Shown here: positions 12,206 to 24,769 of the stretch, one piece after another | How positions within the stretch are numbered: the first letter of the stretch is position 1 | Layout of the letters: each line of letters begins with the position of its first letter | Source: Adiantum capillus-veneris | Lineage: Eukaryota > Streptophyta > Polypodiopsida > Polypodiales > Pteridaceae | Length of the DNA: 64,000 nt | Assembly: GCA_014529385.2 (NCBI GenBank) | Contig: CM043947.1 | Span: 130,591,891-130,655,890 of the forward strand | Direction of reading: 5' to 3' | Position numbers and translations under genes: made by a program | The notes under the pieces: generated by a model | Database searches by the model: none | Told to the model about the DNA's origin: nothing | What the model saw: the letters and a program-made list of their open reading frames with translations, nothing else

Positions 12206-12207
<2 letters not shown>

Positions 12208-12214
12208 ACTTTAA

Positions 12215-12884
12215 GACCGGTTTGTCATGTTGCATGACATAAAACTCCTTGCCCTGGATGTGAATCACGCTAGATTATAGTAATGTCGAGGGTGTTATCT
12301 ACACCGTCACACAGGTGAGGTTCGTGTGGTAGTGGATCAGGGCCGTACAATCAAGACGCCTTCCTCGTCGGAATTTTTTATGGATCTATGCCTCCTCAAC
12401 ATTCGTATATTTATTGGTATCGTCCAACAATTACATGCCAACTCAACATGCATCAAGAATCTACAAGCCCATCTTGTAGCACTCAATCGCCACCACGTCA
12501 GCACTTGAAATTTATGTAGCCATTGGATGGTCTCCATATCAACGCCTATAATTTCTATAGGTAACACGAATGATTATGTGGTGTCAGCTCGCCTATCACA
12601 CTCAGTCAGTGCAACAGTTCTTGGCCCCACTTTCCCTGACTATGATGGCCAAGAAAGGATGGCTAGTGTCCATTCGTTATAATCACGGCTCCCCCATGGC
12701 TCCTGGCCTCCGCTGGTCGCCATATGGGGTCGCTCTGATTACAATAATTGACACTAGCTGTCCTTTCCCTACCCCATAAAATGACGTAAAACTAACTAGA
12801 AAGTAGTATGAAGAATGCTACTACACGATCAAGGGAAGAAAAACCTTATTAACTTTCTATGACATAAAAATCAATGTGAACACC

Positions 12885-12935
<51 letters not shown>

Positions 12936-12950
12936 ACACACACATATTAT
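12215..12950 (+). repeat. Repeat block A, diverged direct copy of 18000-18220
   Basis: GACCGGTTTGTCATGTTGCATGACATAAAACTCCTTGCCC-type sequence at 12216 recurs at about 18014. The segment from TCAAGGGAAG to CAATGTGAACA followed by a CT/CA microsatellite (12830-12944) recurs at 18130-18215. Order and orientation agree, so both belong to one non-coding repeat family. Confidence 0.75.
12884..12944. repeat. (CT)n(CA)n compound microsatellite
   Basis: CT run to 12903, then CA run interrupted once by TACA. Confidence 0.95.
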
Positions 12951-13275
12951 CTATGTGCATGAGAGAGAAGGAGTAGAATCTATGTGCATTAACTTCAATT
13001 GTACATTTAGCATGTTGAGTAACATTTTCAAAACTTCAAACCCCACTCTCTCTTCCTTTGTTTTTGCAAAAGAAGTGGCTCGGTATCCTTCTATATTACA
13101 TAATCAAGATTACAAGCTCTAAGGCATTACATCAATCCATAGGCATACAAGGATAATGGATCTGATAGTAGAAAACCCCCTAAGATATTTTATGATTACA
13201 AACCATAGGGAAGAACCTGAGGTGGCGGGGAAGGGAATCTAGAACCGAGAGAAGTGTCTCTCCTTTGATGGAAGG

Positions 13276-13276
<1 letters not shown>

Positions 13277-13327
<51 letters not shown>
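13277..13327. repeat. (CT)n microsatellite
   Basis: 51-bp CT run; the Arg-Glu and Ser-Leu ORFs across it are artefacts. Confidence 0.95.
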
Positions 13328-13330
<3 letters not shown>

Positions 13331-13559
13331 ACCTTCATTCAAGCGAGAGTGAGGAAAACCTTCATTCACAAGAGAGAGACTTCTTGTCGGCTTTGGATTC
13401 TCTCCCCCACCACCCGCCTTGCTGCCCTCCCCCATCTCCACCGCCACCGCCTCTGTCGCTTTCATCTTGTTATTCCTGCCCCCCATCTTTCCCTTGATGT
13501 ATGCCTCTGTCTCCTTGTTTCCCACTCTCACTTGTACCACTGCTACCAACAAGAGCGAA

Positions 13560-14055
13560 GACGTTCCTAATTGTGATCCAGAGGTCATCTCCAAGCTTCT
13601 GAGCAGGAAAAGATGACCGTAACTGGAATCTTTCCACAAAACCATCCATTCCTAGAGAGCCAACTCATGGAGAGTTGTCGCAAATTCCAATTATGAAAAT
13701 TTTAGCCAAGTCTTAAGAAATTTTGAACAAAAAACATACTATGTCCTGGGATTTTCTCCAAGCTTGCACTATAGATTCCTTTTGTCAGGAGACGGGTGAA
13801 GAGTGGTGCCACTCTTCACCCGGCTCTTGACAAAAGGCTATCTATGGTGAAAGCTTGGAGAAAATGTGAGGACATAGTATGTTTTTTGTTCGAAATTCCT
13901 AAAGACGCGACTAAAACTTTTATAATTAAAATTTGTGGGGCAACTCTACATGAGGTGGCTGACTAGGAATGAATGGTTTTGAGGGAAGATGTAGGATCTG
14001 GTCGGCCTTTTCCTATGCAGAAGCTTGCAGATGACCTCTAGATTACAATTAGCAT
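13560..14055. repeat. Near-perfect palindrome (about 250-bp arms)
   Basis: Centre at 13807-13808, reading GAGTGG-TG-CCACTC. Paired strings move outward in step: GACGGGTGAAGAGTGG with CCACTCTTCACCCGGC, AACAAAAAACATACTATGTC with GACATAGTATGTTTTTTGTT, and the outermost GATCCAGAGGTCATCTCCAA with the 14010-14045 segment. A third, single-armed copy lies at 18550-18720. No ORF links them. Confidence 0.85.
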
Positions 14056-14280
14056 GTCAAGTCTTTCATGAAGAATGTGAACGCTACAATGAAGGTGTAG
14101 TTTATCCACACACACATATGGAGCATGAGGTCTTGTTCAATGGTGCAAAAACATGGTTTCCACGTCTAGTGCCATTATAAGCCATGGCTTTATGGTGTCA
14201 GTTTTGTGAAAAGCTAAGTCTTAAAGTGCATTTTGAATGCTTCTCTATTGCATTAGAAGAAATGAACTCTCACTTCCCAT

Positions 14281-15350
14281 TATGACCCAAAGCTGTGGTG
14301 CATAGGGTTGAGGGCATCAAAGGTAGCCCTGCACACTCCGTAGAATCCATTCTCAAGAGGGGAGATGCAACAAAGCACAAGATATCATTTGGTATGATAA
14401 ACGCGTACAATCACAAGAATCACTCAAGGAAAACCGTGTTCCCTTCACAGTCGGTAGGTCCCTCCCTTCATTTCGTTCACGTGCCCGAGCCACTGAGACA
14501 AACATCCACTCTCTCAAACCTTTTGTCGTGACAAAATGAGATGATATTTCTGGTTCTTCAGTTTTTGTCGAGCCACAGATTTCTATGAATTGGTCCTTCT
14601 CTTGAAGGTTGAAAGTTGACGAATCACTTGCTTTTGCATTCAAAATAAGAGAAAAATTGGAAGAAGAGGAGCACAAAACTTTTATCTCCAACTCATCATG
14701 GATTATGCCAACATTTGTTCTCCTTGTTGCCTCCTCTTTAAGCTAGCAAATGCTCCCTCTCGTCAACCCTTGTGTTCACCTCCTCAGACATAGTGCAACC
14801 CCAACCTTCTCTGCAACACCTGAATGAGAAGATTATGAATTATCATGTCTCTTTGTACTTGGACTTGGTAGGGCACTCTCTTTTAATGCCAATTACCAGG
14901 AGGCAAACAAATGAAGTTTGGCATAATGCATGATGAGTTGGAGCCAAAAGTTTTGTGCTCCTCTTCTTTCATTGTTTTTCTAGAAGCAACAAATTTTTCA
15001 ACTCTCAACCTACAAGAGAAGGACCAATCCATAGACACTAGTGGCTCGACAAAAAACTACAAAACTGGAAAGGTCATCTCATTTGCCACGTGGCAAAAGG
15101 TTCAACACACTTGATGTCATCAGTAGCTCAGACACGTGAATGAAATGAAGGGAGGGACCGACTGATTGTGATGGGCACACGGTTTGCCTCGAGGGATAGT
15201 TTTGATCGTATGACATTGAATGATATATTGTCCTTTGTTGCCCTACATCTCGCTTCCCTTTCGAGAATGGATTCCATGGAGTATATTGGGCTACCTTTGA
15301 TGCATTCGACCCCGTGCAAGCACCACACCTTTGGGTCGTAGCATAAGTAT
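14281..15350. repeat. Imperfect palindrome (about 450-bp arms)
   Basis: The left arm from TATGACCCAAAGCTGTGGTG (14281) to about 14740 recurs in reverse complement from about 15350 back to about 14905. Shared landmarks: the GGTAGGTCCCTCCCTTCATT string, the GAGCACAAAACTTTT string, and the TTGGCATAATGCATGATGAG segment. A third copy in the left-arm orientation lies at 17398-17860. The several frames across it are interrupted and match no family. Confidence 0.8.
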
Positions 15351-17400
15351 TTCATTTGTGAGCAAATGTTTTCTTGGTGGGAGAAGTCTTCAAGACTATT
15401 TTATAGAGCTTTGGAGAAGAGTTGGAGAGTTCAACTTTCCTCAAGAGACAATCTATCACAAGAAAAGAAAAGTGAAGTCGATGAGAGATGAGGGACAGAT
15501 GGCTTTGGTAAAGCAAACACATGAGGTGCATCTGCTGATGAAATATGGGTTTTCACTAGCAATGTATAAAGGAGGTCAGTTATATTTGCGGCTCGTTGGA
15601 ATGGTCTCTAAGAGTCCTATTCTTGACATAATGCACATGGGTGCATGATTAGAGGTTGTGAATTGACAAACATTTTTCTAGCGTGCACTACCTTTTACAG
15701 AGGAGTCAGAGCTCATTGCTTCCAATGCAACAGAGAGGCATCATGAGACCCCATGCAAGTTGGAACTTTTAATGAGTTCCTTGTCTTCGTCATTTACATC
15801 ATGATAGCATAGTTTTTTAAGTTTGTTTTGAAATATGAAAGAATAGGTATTTGGCCCTGTATAATTGGTATTTAGAAGGAATTGAAATTGTCAAATATAG
15901 ATGAGATTTGAACTTGACCACCCCTTTCAGAGGGTTCAATATACTATGCTACAAATTAATAGAACCTTTTGCAATAATAGTCCTTGTCGTTTTGTCTGAA
16001 ATGGTAAATCCAACTGGTTTCCAGAAAGCCTCTTCAAAGAGGACCCCTTCTGGCTTTTGAGAAATGAAATAATCAAAAACTTGAAAACCCTGAGGCTTAG
16101 TACATGTAAAAAACACCCGGCGCGGTCACTTTTTAGAATGTGTATGATATCACGTGAGTTAACTGGAGAGGATTATTAAAAGACCAAAATGTATAAAAAT
16201 GTATACATACAGAGGGGTGGGGGTTTTTTAAATAGGCTCATAGTGTAAGTATAGTATGTATATTGGGGTATTATTAATTACCTCTTGAACGCACGTGATA
16301 TAGGGGTCTTTTGATAAGTGACTGCCCCGAGAAAAAACAACGCATATGGTAGAGGCAATCTACAAATGTGAGAATACAACTTGTGCATATTTATTACTAG
16401 TTGTATAGCATTATTATGAAAATCAACATCAACATATATATTTGGCACCAGAATATAAAAGAAGTCTTCCCCAATAAATCTCAAATGTACATTTCTTTCT
16501 TATAAAAAACAATTCAATTATACTGCACACTTTTGATGACCAACATCAACGTAAATAAACTCACATTGAATTATATAAAGAAGCCTTCCCTAAATACAAC
16601 AATCAAAAACCAATTTCTCTAACATTAAATTTCCACTTGTGACTGAATCCCTCCTTGAATCCATCCAAGCATACCATCAAATCTTCTTGATATAAACTAT
16701 GCATCTAAGAATATATGTCATGGTGTCAATGTTTCTACATCACGTGCTAAACAAAAATCTAAGCTTCTAAACAAAACCACTCTAAAGCTTCCAATAGGTC
16801 ACTATGACTGCAAACTAAAAAGAGAGAAGTAACGTAACCGTAACATCTAATACTCAACCTTTGAAAATCAAAACCAATTGTACATGGCCAAATACCTATA
16901 CTTCCATATTTTAAAACAAACTTTAAAAACTATGCTATCATGATGTAAGTGAAGAAGACAAGAGACTCATCAAAAGTTCCAACTTGCAAGGGGTCTCATA
17001 ATGCCTCTCTGTTGCATTAGAAGCAATGAAGTCTCACTCCTCTAAAAAAGGTAGTCCATGCATAAAAATGTTTGTCACAGCACAACCTCTAATCATGCAC
17101 CAATGTGCATTATGTCAAGAATAGGACTCTTAGAGCCCATTCCAAAAAGCTGCCAATATAGCTGGACTCCTTTATACATTGCTAGTGAAAGGGACATATT
17201 TCATCGGCAGATGCACCTTGTGTGTTTGCTTTGTCAAAGCCATCTCTTCTTTAACTCTCATTGACTTCCCTTTTCTTTTCTTGCGATGGATTGTCTCTTG
17301 AGGAAAGTTGAACTCTCAACACTTCTCTGAAGCTCTATAAAATAGTCCTGAAAACTTCTCCCACCAAGCAAACATTTGCTTGCAAACAAAATACTTATGC
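15350..17400. repeat. Larger inverted repeat enclosing about 1 kb of unique sequence
   Basis: 15350-15850 (TTTCTTGGTGGGAGAAGTCTT ... CATCATGATAGCATAGTTTT) returns in reverse complement at about 16900-17400 (ACTATGCTATCATGATGTAA ... CTTCTCCCACCAAG). The arms are diverged but collinear. The 16.0-16.85 kb centre is AT-rich and shows nothing coding. Confidence 0.8.
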
Positions 17401-18249
17401 TATGACCCAAAGCTATGGTGCTCGGGGTTGAGAGCAACGACAATAGCGCAACACACTCCATGGAATCCATTCTTGAGAGGGAAGGGAGATTCAGGCAACA
17501 AAGGACAAGATATCATTTGATGGCGTACAATCACAAGAATTCCTCAAGGCAAACCATGTGCCCTTCATAGTCGGTAGGTCCCTCCCTTCATTTTGTTCAC
17601 GTGCTTGAGCTACTAATGACATCGAGCGTGTTGAACCTTTTGTTGTGACAAAATAAGATGACCTTCCCAATTTTGTGGTTTTTTGTCAAGCCACTGGTGT
17701 CTATGGATTAGTCCTTATCTTGTAGGCTAAGAGTTGGCAAACTAGTTGCTTTTAGAAAAACATTGGAAGAAGATGAGCACAAAACTTTTGGCTCCAAATC
17801 ATAATGCATTATGCCAACCTTCATTTGTTTGCCTCCTGCAATTGGAATCATAAGAGAGTGGCCTATCAAGTCAAAGTATGAAGCGACAACCAACTTCATA
17901 TTCTTCTCATTCAATTGTTGAAGATGAGGTTGGGATTGCACAATGTCTGAGAAGGTGAACACAAGGGTTGCTGAGATGGAGCATTTGCTATCTTGAAGAG
18001 GAGGCAACAAGACGGGTTTGTTATGCCGCATGGCATAAAATCCTTGCCCAGGATGCAAAACATGCAAGTGTACAGTAATGTCGCGAGTGCTATCTGCAAC
18101 ATAAGATGACAAAAGACTAATTTGAAAGCATCAAGGGAAGGAAAAATTGATTAACTTTCCATGACATACAAATCAATGTAAACATATTAACCCTCTCTCT
18201 CTCTCATACACATAGATAATATGAGCTCTCTCTCTCTCTCTATCTATAT

Positions 18250-18305
<56 letters not shown>

Positions 18306-19390
18306 TTAACAGATAGATAGAGAGAGAGAGAGAGAGAGATAAACCTTCATTCAAAAGAGAGACACTTCTCTTGGGTTGTGGATTCCCTCCCCTACCATCT
18401 CCTCGTTGCCATCCCCCATCTCCACCACCTTCGTCACTTTCTCCTTGCGACTTGTGCCTTCCATCTCCCCCTTGATGATCCCCTCTGCCTCCTTATTGCC
18501 CACGTCCACTTGCACCACTGCTACCAGCAAGAGAGAAGGCTTTTCTACTTGTGATCCAAATGTCATCAGCAACAAGATTTTTCACAGGAAAAGGCTGACC
18601 ACAATTGGAATCTTCCCACAAGAGTAAAAGGCATACTATGTCCTGAAATGTTCTTCGAGCTTTCACCATGATGTTCTTTTGTCGGGTGAAGTGAAGAGTG
18701 GTATACTTTTGAAATCCCCTATGCAACATTGTAGTCGGTGGGAAAGAAGAAACGATACTTTGGTGGCTTTTGTTGGGACTCAAGAGTTGGAATGTATGGC
18801 GTCGATGGCTTTTGTCAGGACTCACATGCTGGGATGCACAATGGCGGTGATGTCGCTCATTCTCGGGGACCTAAAGCTTCTATATAAAACAAAACGCTCA
18901 TTCTCGGGGACCTAAAGCTTCTATTAAGATTTTTAGTGTGCCATTTTACAATTGTCATCCTAAGCTATCATGCATAGGCCGTAGGTTGTGGATATGTTAT
19001 ATTTGGTTTGTTGGAGTACTTGTTCAAATCTTGTCCATATTTAATAGTTGCAATTGCTTCTAATCGAGATTCTCATGTAGCAATTCTCTTGCACAAAAAA
19101 TATTAAATGATTCTATATTGATATCTTCTCCTCTAATCACTCTAATATTTTGCTACTAATAAGCAGGCAATTATTTTAGCCAATTTTGCATTATTGCACC
19201 TTAAAAATGCAATTTAAGACTTAGCTTTTCTCAAAACCGACTATACAAAACCGTGGCTTATAATGGCGTTGCACCTAGAAACCATGTTTTTGCACCATCG
19301 AACAAGAGCTTTCACTCCAGATGTGTGCGTGGATAAACTATATGTTCGTTGTGGCCTTCACATTCTTCATGAAAACCTTGACATTCTCTT
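17398..19390. repeat. Repeat blocks duplicating 12.2-14.7 kb
   Basis: 17398-17860 copies 14281-14740; 18000-18220 copies 12215-12900; 18380-18720 copies 13390-13860; 19210-19390 is a reverse-complement copy of 14050-14225 (TGCACCATCGAACAAGAGCTT against AGGTCTTGTTCAATGGTGCA). Short ORFs here are shadows. Confidence 0.7.
18255..18303. repeat. (TA)n microsatellite
   Basis: TA run flanked by CT and GA runs (18182-18342). Confidence 0.95.
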
Positions 19391-19802
19391 ATGACATGAC
19401 TTATTATCCACTTTTAGTCTATCATTTACATTCTCCTTAACTAATAACTTTTAACCAATTTAATTCACTAAACACTTTTAATTCATTTATCCCTTGTCAT
19501 GTAGGCTAACATGAACCCTTGCTTTGTGTAGTTATTGTTTTCTTAGTTAGTGGGTCACAATGGTCAAATTTGCCTTCTTTGCTTTGTCATACTTAGGGAA
19601 AAATGGGCCAGGGTCAAGGACTAGTACACACATGCGATATAGGGGGCCTATATTTGGCAGGTCAAGGGTCTGTATCAGGCATGGTTGGGTGGAGATGTGC
19701 ATGTGTTAGTCCCGACTCTCTCATGTTGGTATTGGAGCTTAGGGAAGCACGACAGTTATGGAGGAGGGGAAAAAGTGGCATGAAGTAGAAGATTTTCTCG
19801 GA

Positions 19803-19804
<2 letters not shown>

Positions 19805-19894
<90 letters not shown>

Positions 19895-19902
19895 ACACAC
19901 AC
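19805..19902. repeat. (TC)n(AC)n compound microsatellite
   Basis: TC to 19848 then AC to about 19902, with one TACA interruption. Confidence 0.95.
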
Positions 19903-19909
19903 GTGCACA

Positions 19910-22510
19910 TCAAGGTTTTTCTCTCTTGCTCTTTTGTTGAGGTTCCATGGCAGCATAGGATGCGAAAAACAGGGCTTGCTTTTGGTAGGTTTCCACACTG
20001 AGCGCATGGGAACTACCCGTTGCACACACAAGGGGACAAAGGTGTAGAGCACCATTTGGAGGCCTTGTTGGCTCGAAGGGAGCACGATGTAATCCTCATC
20101 AACTCTCATTTTTGCACGGGCTCAAGGGAAGCCATCGTTGGGCCACTAGGCCTCCTTATTCCTTTGTCCCCTTCTACAAATGGCCGCCATCACTTGAGTG
20201 AAGTTTTTTTATAAAAAAAATTGAGTTCATTATAGGGTTGAGTATACACAAGGGGTGATTCCCACCCTACAAACAAGTGCAAATTGAATTTTATGCTTCA
20301 GTTTTGGATCTTCATGCTCTCAAAGTAGTTGGAATTTAACACATGGATGCTCGGCAATTGGCAGGCCTTAGAGTAGCTCTATTGCAACTAGATTTGACCC
20401 AATGAAAGAGTATTCGTGCAAGTTCTAAGAACCCATGCAAAGTATGGCAGTGGTCATGGCATGCAAGGGGCAAGAGGGGGATTCACAAGAGACAAGATGA
20501 TTAAAAAAAACCCTAGATTTTTGCAAGTCAACCAAGTTCGCCTGCATGATGCATGCATGCATAGATTGGCTTCTATAGGGGCTCATGCTACGGAAACCAC
20601 CTTCAAGCATGGCCTTAAGCAAGGTTCTGAAGGCCAAGGACAAAGCATCAAGCCGTAAGTATGGTCGACAAAAGTGCAAAGGTACCCGCTTTAAGGAGCA
20701 AGGCTCTGTATATTATTACTAAAAGGTGAATTCCCCTCGAATTGGTCACCAAGTAACTTATTTTTAAAAAAAAAATTGGTTGCTCAATCATAGCTGATGC
20801 ACGTAATCAAAGTTGCCTAGCAGTAGAAGGCCTCTGGCAAGTAAGGCACAAGCATTCAACAAGGCCAACCATTTGTTCCAATTCAAGAAGCTGGCCACCA
20901 TCTTTCTCTCTAGTCAGGAGTCTTGATTTGCTAGGGCATGGCTCCTAGGCAAGTTTTTTAACTTGATGCAATAAAAAACTGTCATGATCAACCCATTGTC
21001 GGTAAGCCGGCTTCGACAAAATTTCAAGGGTAATTGGCAATGATGCATGCAAGCAATATTGGAAACGCAGGTACACTTTGTCTATGTAATTACTATAGGT
21101 ATTTTTATGCTTCCACTTTTGTATCCTACTCAACAAGTTTGACATTCGATAGGTAATTTTCTTTTAATTGTGTCTTGTTTGACAATCCCATAAGATCAAC
21201 CTTGGTACATTGGTCATGTTTTAACTAAGGGGCATGGCTCCGTACAAGGCTACTCAGGCCTGGGGTAAGATGGATTAGTCATTAAAAAATATTTAAAAGC
21301 AATTTACGAGCTAAATTCAACACAGTCTACCACACCACGGGGTAATTCTAGCAAGTTGAGAAGAAAGTTCCCTTTAAGATTTACTGTTATTAACTTATTA
21401 ATCTTGCAGAATTTTCTACAATGCCAACTTGACAAGAAACTATTGCTTTGATCAAGCAGAGTCTGCTAGTTGGATGAAATTTGATAGCTACGTTTTCTCA
21501 ACTATTTATTATCGCAATTTGACAAGGTCAATTATTTGTGAACGATTGACAAGGTCAATTTTATTTTTCCATGGCATCTTTTGTCAGCAAGAGCATTTGT
21601 TAGCTATAACCACACGCTCCATCTTATGTTATCTTTTTGTTGTAGTTGGAATATACTATCAGCATACGAAGTCGGGGGAAAATTTTGCGACATGTCTACA
21701 CGATCTTTTATTGGGATTTAGTATGGGCTGGGCCAGGTGGGCATGCATGGTACGCATGCCAACTCTCAATGAAAGATCACCTGTATACTTGGATTTGTCA
21801 GTATCAATGGCTATGGGCCAAATTCATGCACAGACAACAGAAGCCGCCAGGAATTCACTCTCAAGCAAGAATTTATTTATGCAAGCTGCTTGGAATTCAC
21901 TCTCAAGCGAGAATTTATTTTTTCAATTCACCAAGAGGCAACAAGGCAGCAACAAGGTTAGCCAATCTCAAGCTCTTCTTGATTTTTTTGCATTTTAATC
22001 TTTCATTTGGAAAAGATATGTCTATTGTGAAAAGCAAAGTGATATGATAGTCTTAACAAAGAGCAAGGCTTCTTCTCCATGCCAAAGTACTTATACCCAT
22101 TGATGTAGGATCACGGGTAATGGCACAGAGGTTTAGCAAATTGGCAATTAAGCTCACATTTAATGTTTGGCAATGTCAAATTGTGATGTATCCATGCCAG
22201 TACAAAGTGTGCGAGGTAGATATGGTATCAGCTCATGCTGTTGAAATTGTCATTGAAGCTAAGGGCTTATGGCTCTATTTTTTTGATATGCATGCATGGT
22301 GTGCCAGCACGGTGGGATTTATTCCATTGAATCATTGTTTACAAATATGCTATAACACCACCTACTCTATCTCGAAAGAGTTGAGGATTATATATTTCCT
22401 TATGATTGTTGTATTTGTCTACAACATCGAGCACTTTACATCATTGGTGTTAGTATACCTACAATGCCCCCACCTGTTAGTTTTGCCACCACAATGTATG
22501 TTGCACAATT
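19910..22510. other. Non-coding retroelement-like sequence, related to 36.3-37.4 kb
   Basis: No gene recognised. The longest frames (21429-21998, 21646-22047, 22120-22515, plus) have no family features. The stretch 21430-22300 is collinear with 36570-37350 over scattered strings, e.g. TGCTTTGATCAAGCA, AGAGCAT(T/A)TGTTAGCTAT, GGTTAGCCAAT and a GCACA...TTT...GGCAA segment. This suggests two diverged copies of the internal region of one non-coding LTR family. Confidence 0.5.
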
Positions 22511-22979
22511 TGTAAGGCCCCCATATGAGGAGAAGCCAATAGTGTACATATATTTGGTGGATTCCAGCTTGTATGTTGATGAGGTCTTTATTTGTGATCG
22601 TGGATGGTACGGAGCAAAGCTAAGAGCCCAACTTTGGGGCCTCATTTTAGGATAGATTCTTTAAAGTGTGAGCTTTGTCCTAGAATATGAGTCAAGGAGA
22701 GAAGAGTGGATTTATCCCACATGCAGTGGTGCGAGGTTGTACAGCTACTTAAATCTCATTTCATGAATGAATAAACACAAGTCTATTTTGCATTACATCT
22801 CCCTTGTTTATGGTGAGCTTGTGATGGCTTAGTAAATACACAAGATCGTGTTTATGAGTCCAAGTTAATTGATCTTGGAACCTAATTTGCTTGAGTGATA
22901 ATCTAGCCAACACACACTCACTTGTGTGCATGATGTTTATCTTTCATCCACCCTAGCTAGCACTATCCCATTACCATCA
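22511..22979 (+). mobile_element. LTR (469 bp) of an otherwise unrecognised retroelement
   Basis: It starts TGTAAGGCCCCCATATGAGG and ends ...CATTACCATCA, and is followed after two bases by a primer-binding site. The first about 30 bases nearly match the start of the copia LTR at 50355. A second LTR was not found, so this is a 5' LTR with a lost partner, or the partner has diverged. Confidence 0.7.
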
Positions 22980-22981
22980 AG

Positions 22982-22993
22982 TGGTATCAGAGA
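22982..22993 (+). promoter_or_regulatory. Primer-binding site (initiator tRNA-Met type)
   Basis: TGGTATCAGAGA directly after the LTR end, as in plant LTR retrotransposons primed by tRNA-iMet. Confidence 0.75.
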
Positions 22994-23444
22994 ACCAGGC
23001 TATGCTAGTTAGGTTTCTCATTACACATTTGTGTGATTGGAATTCCCTAATTTTTTATTTGCATTAGCTCAATAAACCCAATCCCTAATCGCCACTTGGG
23101 CAAGAGCATGCTCCACTACTCTTTGGCGATTAGGTGAAGGGGAACTCGCGTTTTGCATTGGTTGTGTGTGCAATTTCTCAATTATTGTTTTGCATCTTGC
23201 ATTTGGTTTTGCATTAGCACCGTTTGGCTTCAATTTTGCATAAATTTAATCCTTTGATTACTCTTTGTGTGAGTGTCTATTTGAAGTGTTACTCGTGTGT
23301 GGAAGTAGAATTCAACAAGAGCTTTTTACTGAGCTCTTAGTCTTTGCATTTAGGAGATCGTAACATTGTTGATTTGTTTGCAAAAGGTTGGTTGTTTTGG
23401 CTTATGTAAAATCCCCTTCTAATTGTGAAAAAAGCAGCTCAGAA

Positions 23445-23497
<53 letters not shown>

Positions 23498-24300
23498 CGT
23501 GCTTGAGAGCATTGAATGCTCAAGGCATTTTGTTTGGTGAAGAAAAGGTCCCAAGACTTTAACATATGTGGGAAGAGCCCCCTTTTAATAGGCTTTCAAT
23601 CATTTTTCCTTTGACATTTTTCTTAAAAAGGCACAAGGGCCATCATTGTCTCGCGAGTGTTGGAGCTGCTCACACCTAAGACTGCCTTGTCAACTTCGTC
23701 CACTTGCCTGTTCATCAACAACGGCCTTTTCACTTGCTGCAATTTGCCTACATAATTGATAACGTTCAACTTTTTATTGTGGTATCTTGCAAAACCAACC
23801 CCTGTCGTGCTCATCCTCATTGGCCCACGCTGCTCGTTGAATCCTCACCATCCAGAGGCTATCATTGTGAGGCATCGACATCTGCAATTGACTTGCCCTT
23901 CTCTTGGAGAGCACCCACCATCAATCTCGCTTACTGCAGAGAGATTGAGAAATTGAGAGGTCTTCCTGGTTTCCCTCACCCCCGCTGACGCACACTTGTC
24001 ATTTTTTCTTTTAGGAGTCACACTCACTGCTGCCATTGTTCTTAGATTTTCCTTTCTTTTTGGAGCTTGAAATTTGATTTCTCTTGTTAAGCGGGTTATC
24101 CCACACATTTAGACCCCCTTCCAAAGCGCCCATTCTCATGCCCTACATCAGGAATTGGACATCCTTGGCTCAAGTCCAACGAAAAACCACAAGTTTTTCG
24201 AGCTTCAAAGTGGCCTCAACCTTGAAGGGTTTCAGGTAGGGTCTAAAAGACAATCAAGCTTCAAGCACCTTGCAAATAAGCACCATTGAAATGTATGAAA
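22994..24300. other. Retroelement interior or intergenic sequence
   Basis: Contains a (GT)n(GC)n microsatellite at 23447-23499. Minus frames at 23623-23820 and 23845-24108 are nearly contiguous and charged, possibly a decayed coding segment, but no motif can be named. Confidence 0.3.
23447..23499. repeat. (GT)n(GC)n microsatellite
   Basis: GT run passing into a short alternating GC run, a Z-DNA-prone sequence. Confidence 0.95.
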
Positions 24301-24304
24301 AATT

Positions 24305-24653
24305 AGTGAACAAAAAGCACTACACATATGATCACGGGTATTAGACACTGCCTGCACAATGAGTGTATGGTAAGACCACCCATCACTATGAGTACACACA
24401 CAAGCAAAAAAAATGAAATACATGCATGCTCTACACCATTAGCTAAGAAGGAGCAGCCTTGCAATTTCAAGGGAGAAGCCTTGAAATTTTGGACCAATGA
24501 AGATGAGAGGCCCTTGGAACTGCCTTGGCTGGATTCACCACCCAACCTCCCTTATATAGCCCCTGGCTACCAAATCCTCTATTCCACATTGGCAGCCAGC
24601 CACCTACTGGATCGGGTCCGTGACCCCCCCTTGGGCATGCCCTTGGCATGACA
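24305..24653 (-). mobile_element. 3' LTR (partial) of a Ty3/gypsy element
   Basis: On the minus strand the LTR begins TGTCATGCCAAGGGCATG directly after a polypurine tract, CCAAGGGGGGAGTAA (24654-24668). It contains a TATA box in GGGGCTATATAAGGGAGG (about 24555). The TATA neighbourhood and the PPT/LTR junction resemble those of the short-LTR element at 48539, so the two are probably related. The far end of the LTR is not fixed. Confidence 0.7.
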
Positions 24654-24769
24654 TTACTCCCCCCTTGGAGAAGTGTTTTTGTCCTCAGAAACAAAAGTGG
24701 GAAACTTCTTCTTAAGAACAGTAATGTTTTCCCAAGTGATGCCTTCCTCAATTCGATCTTTCCACTTAA

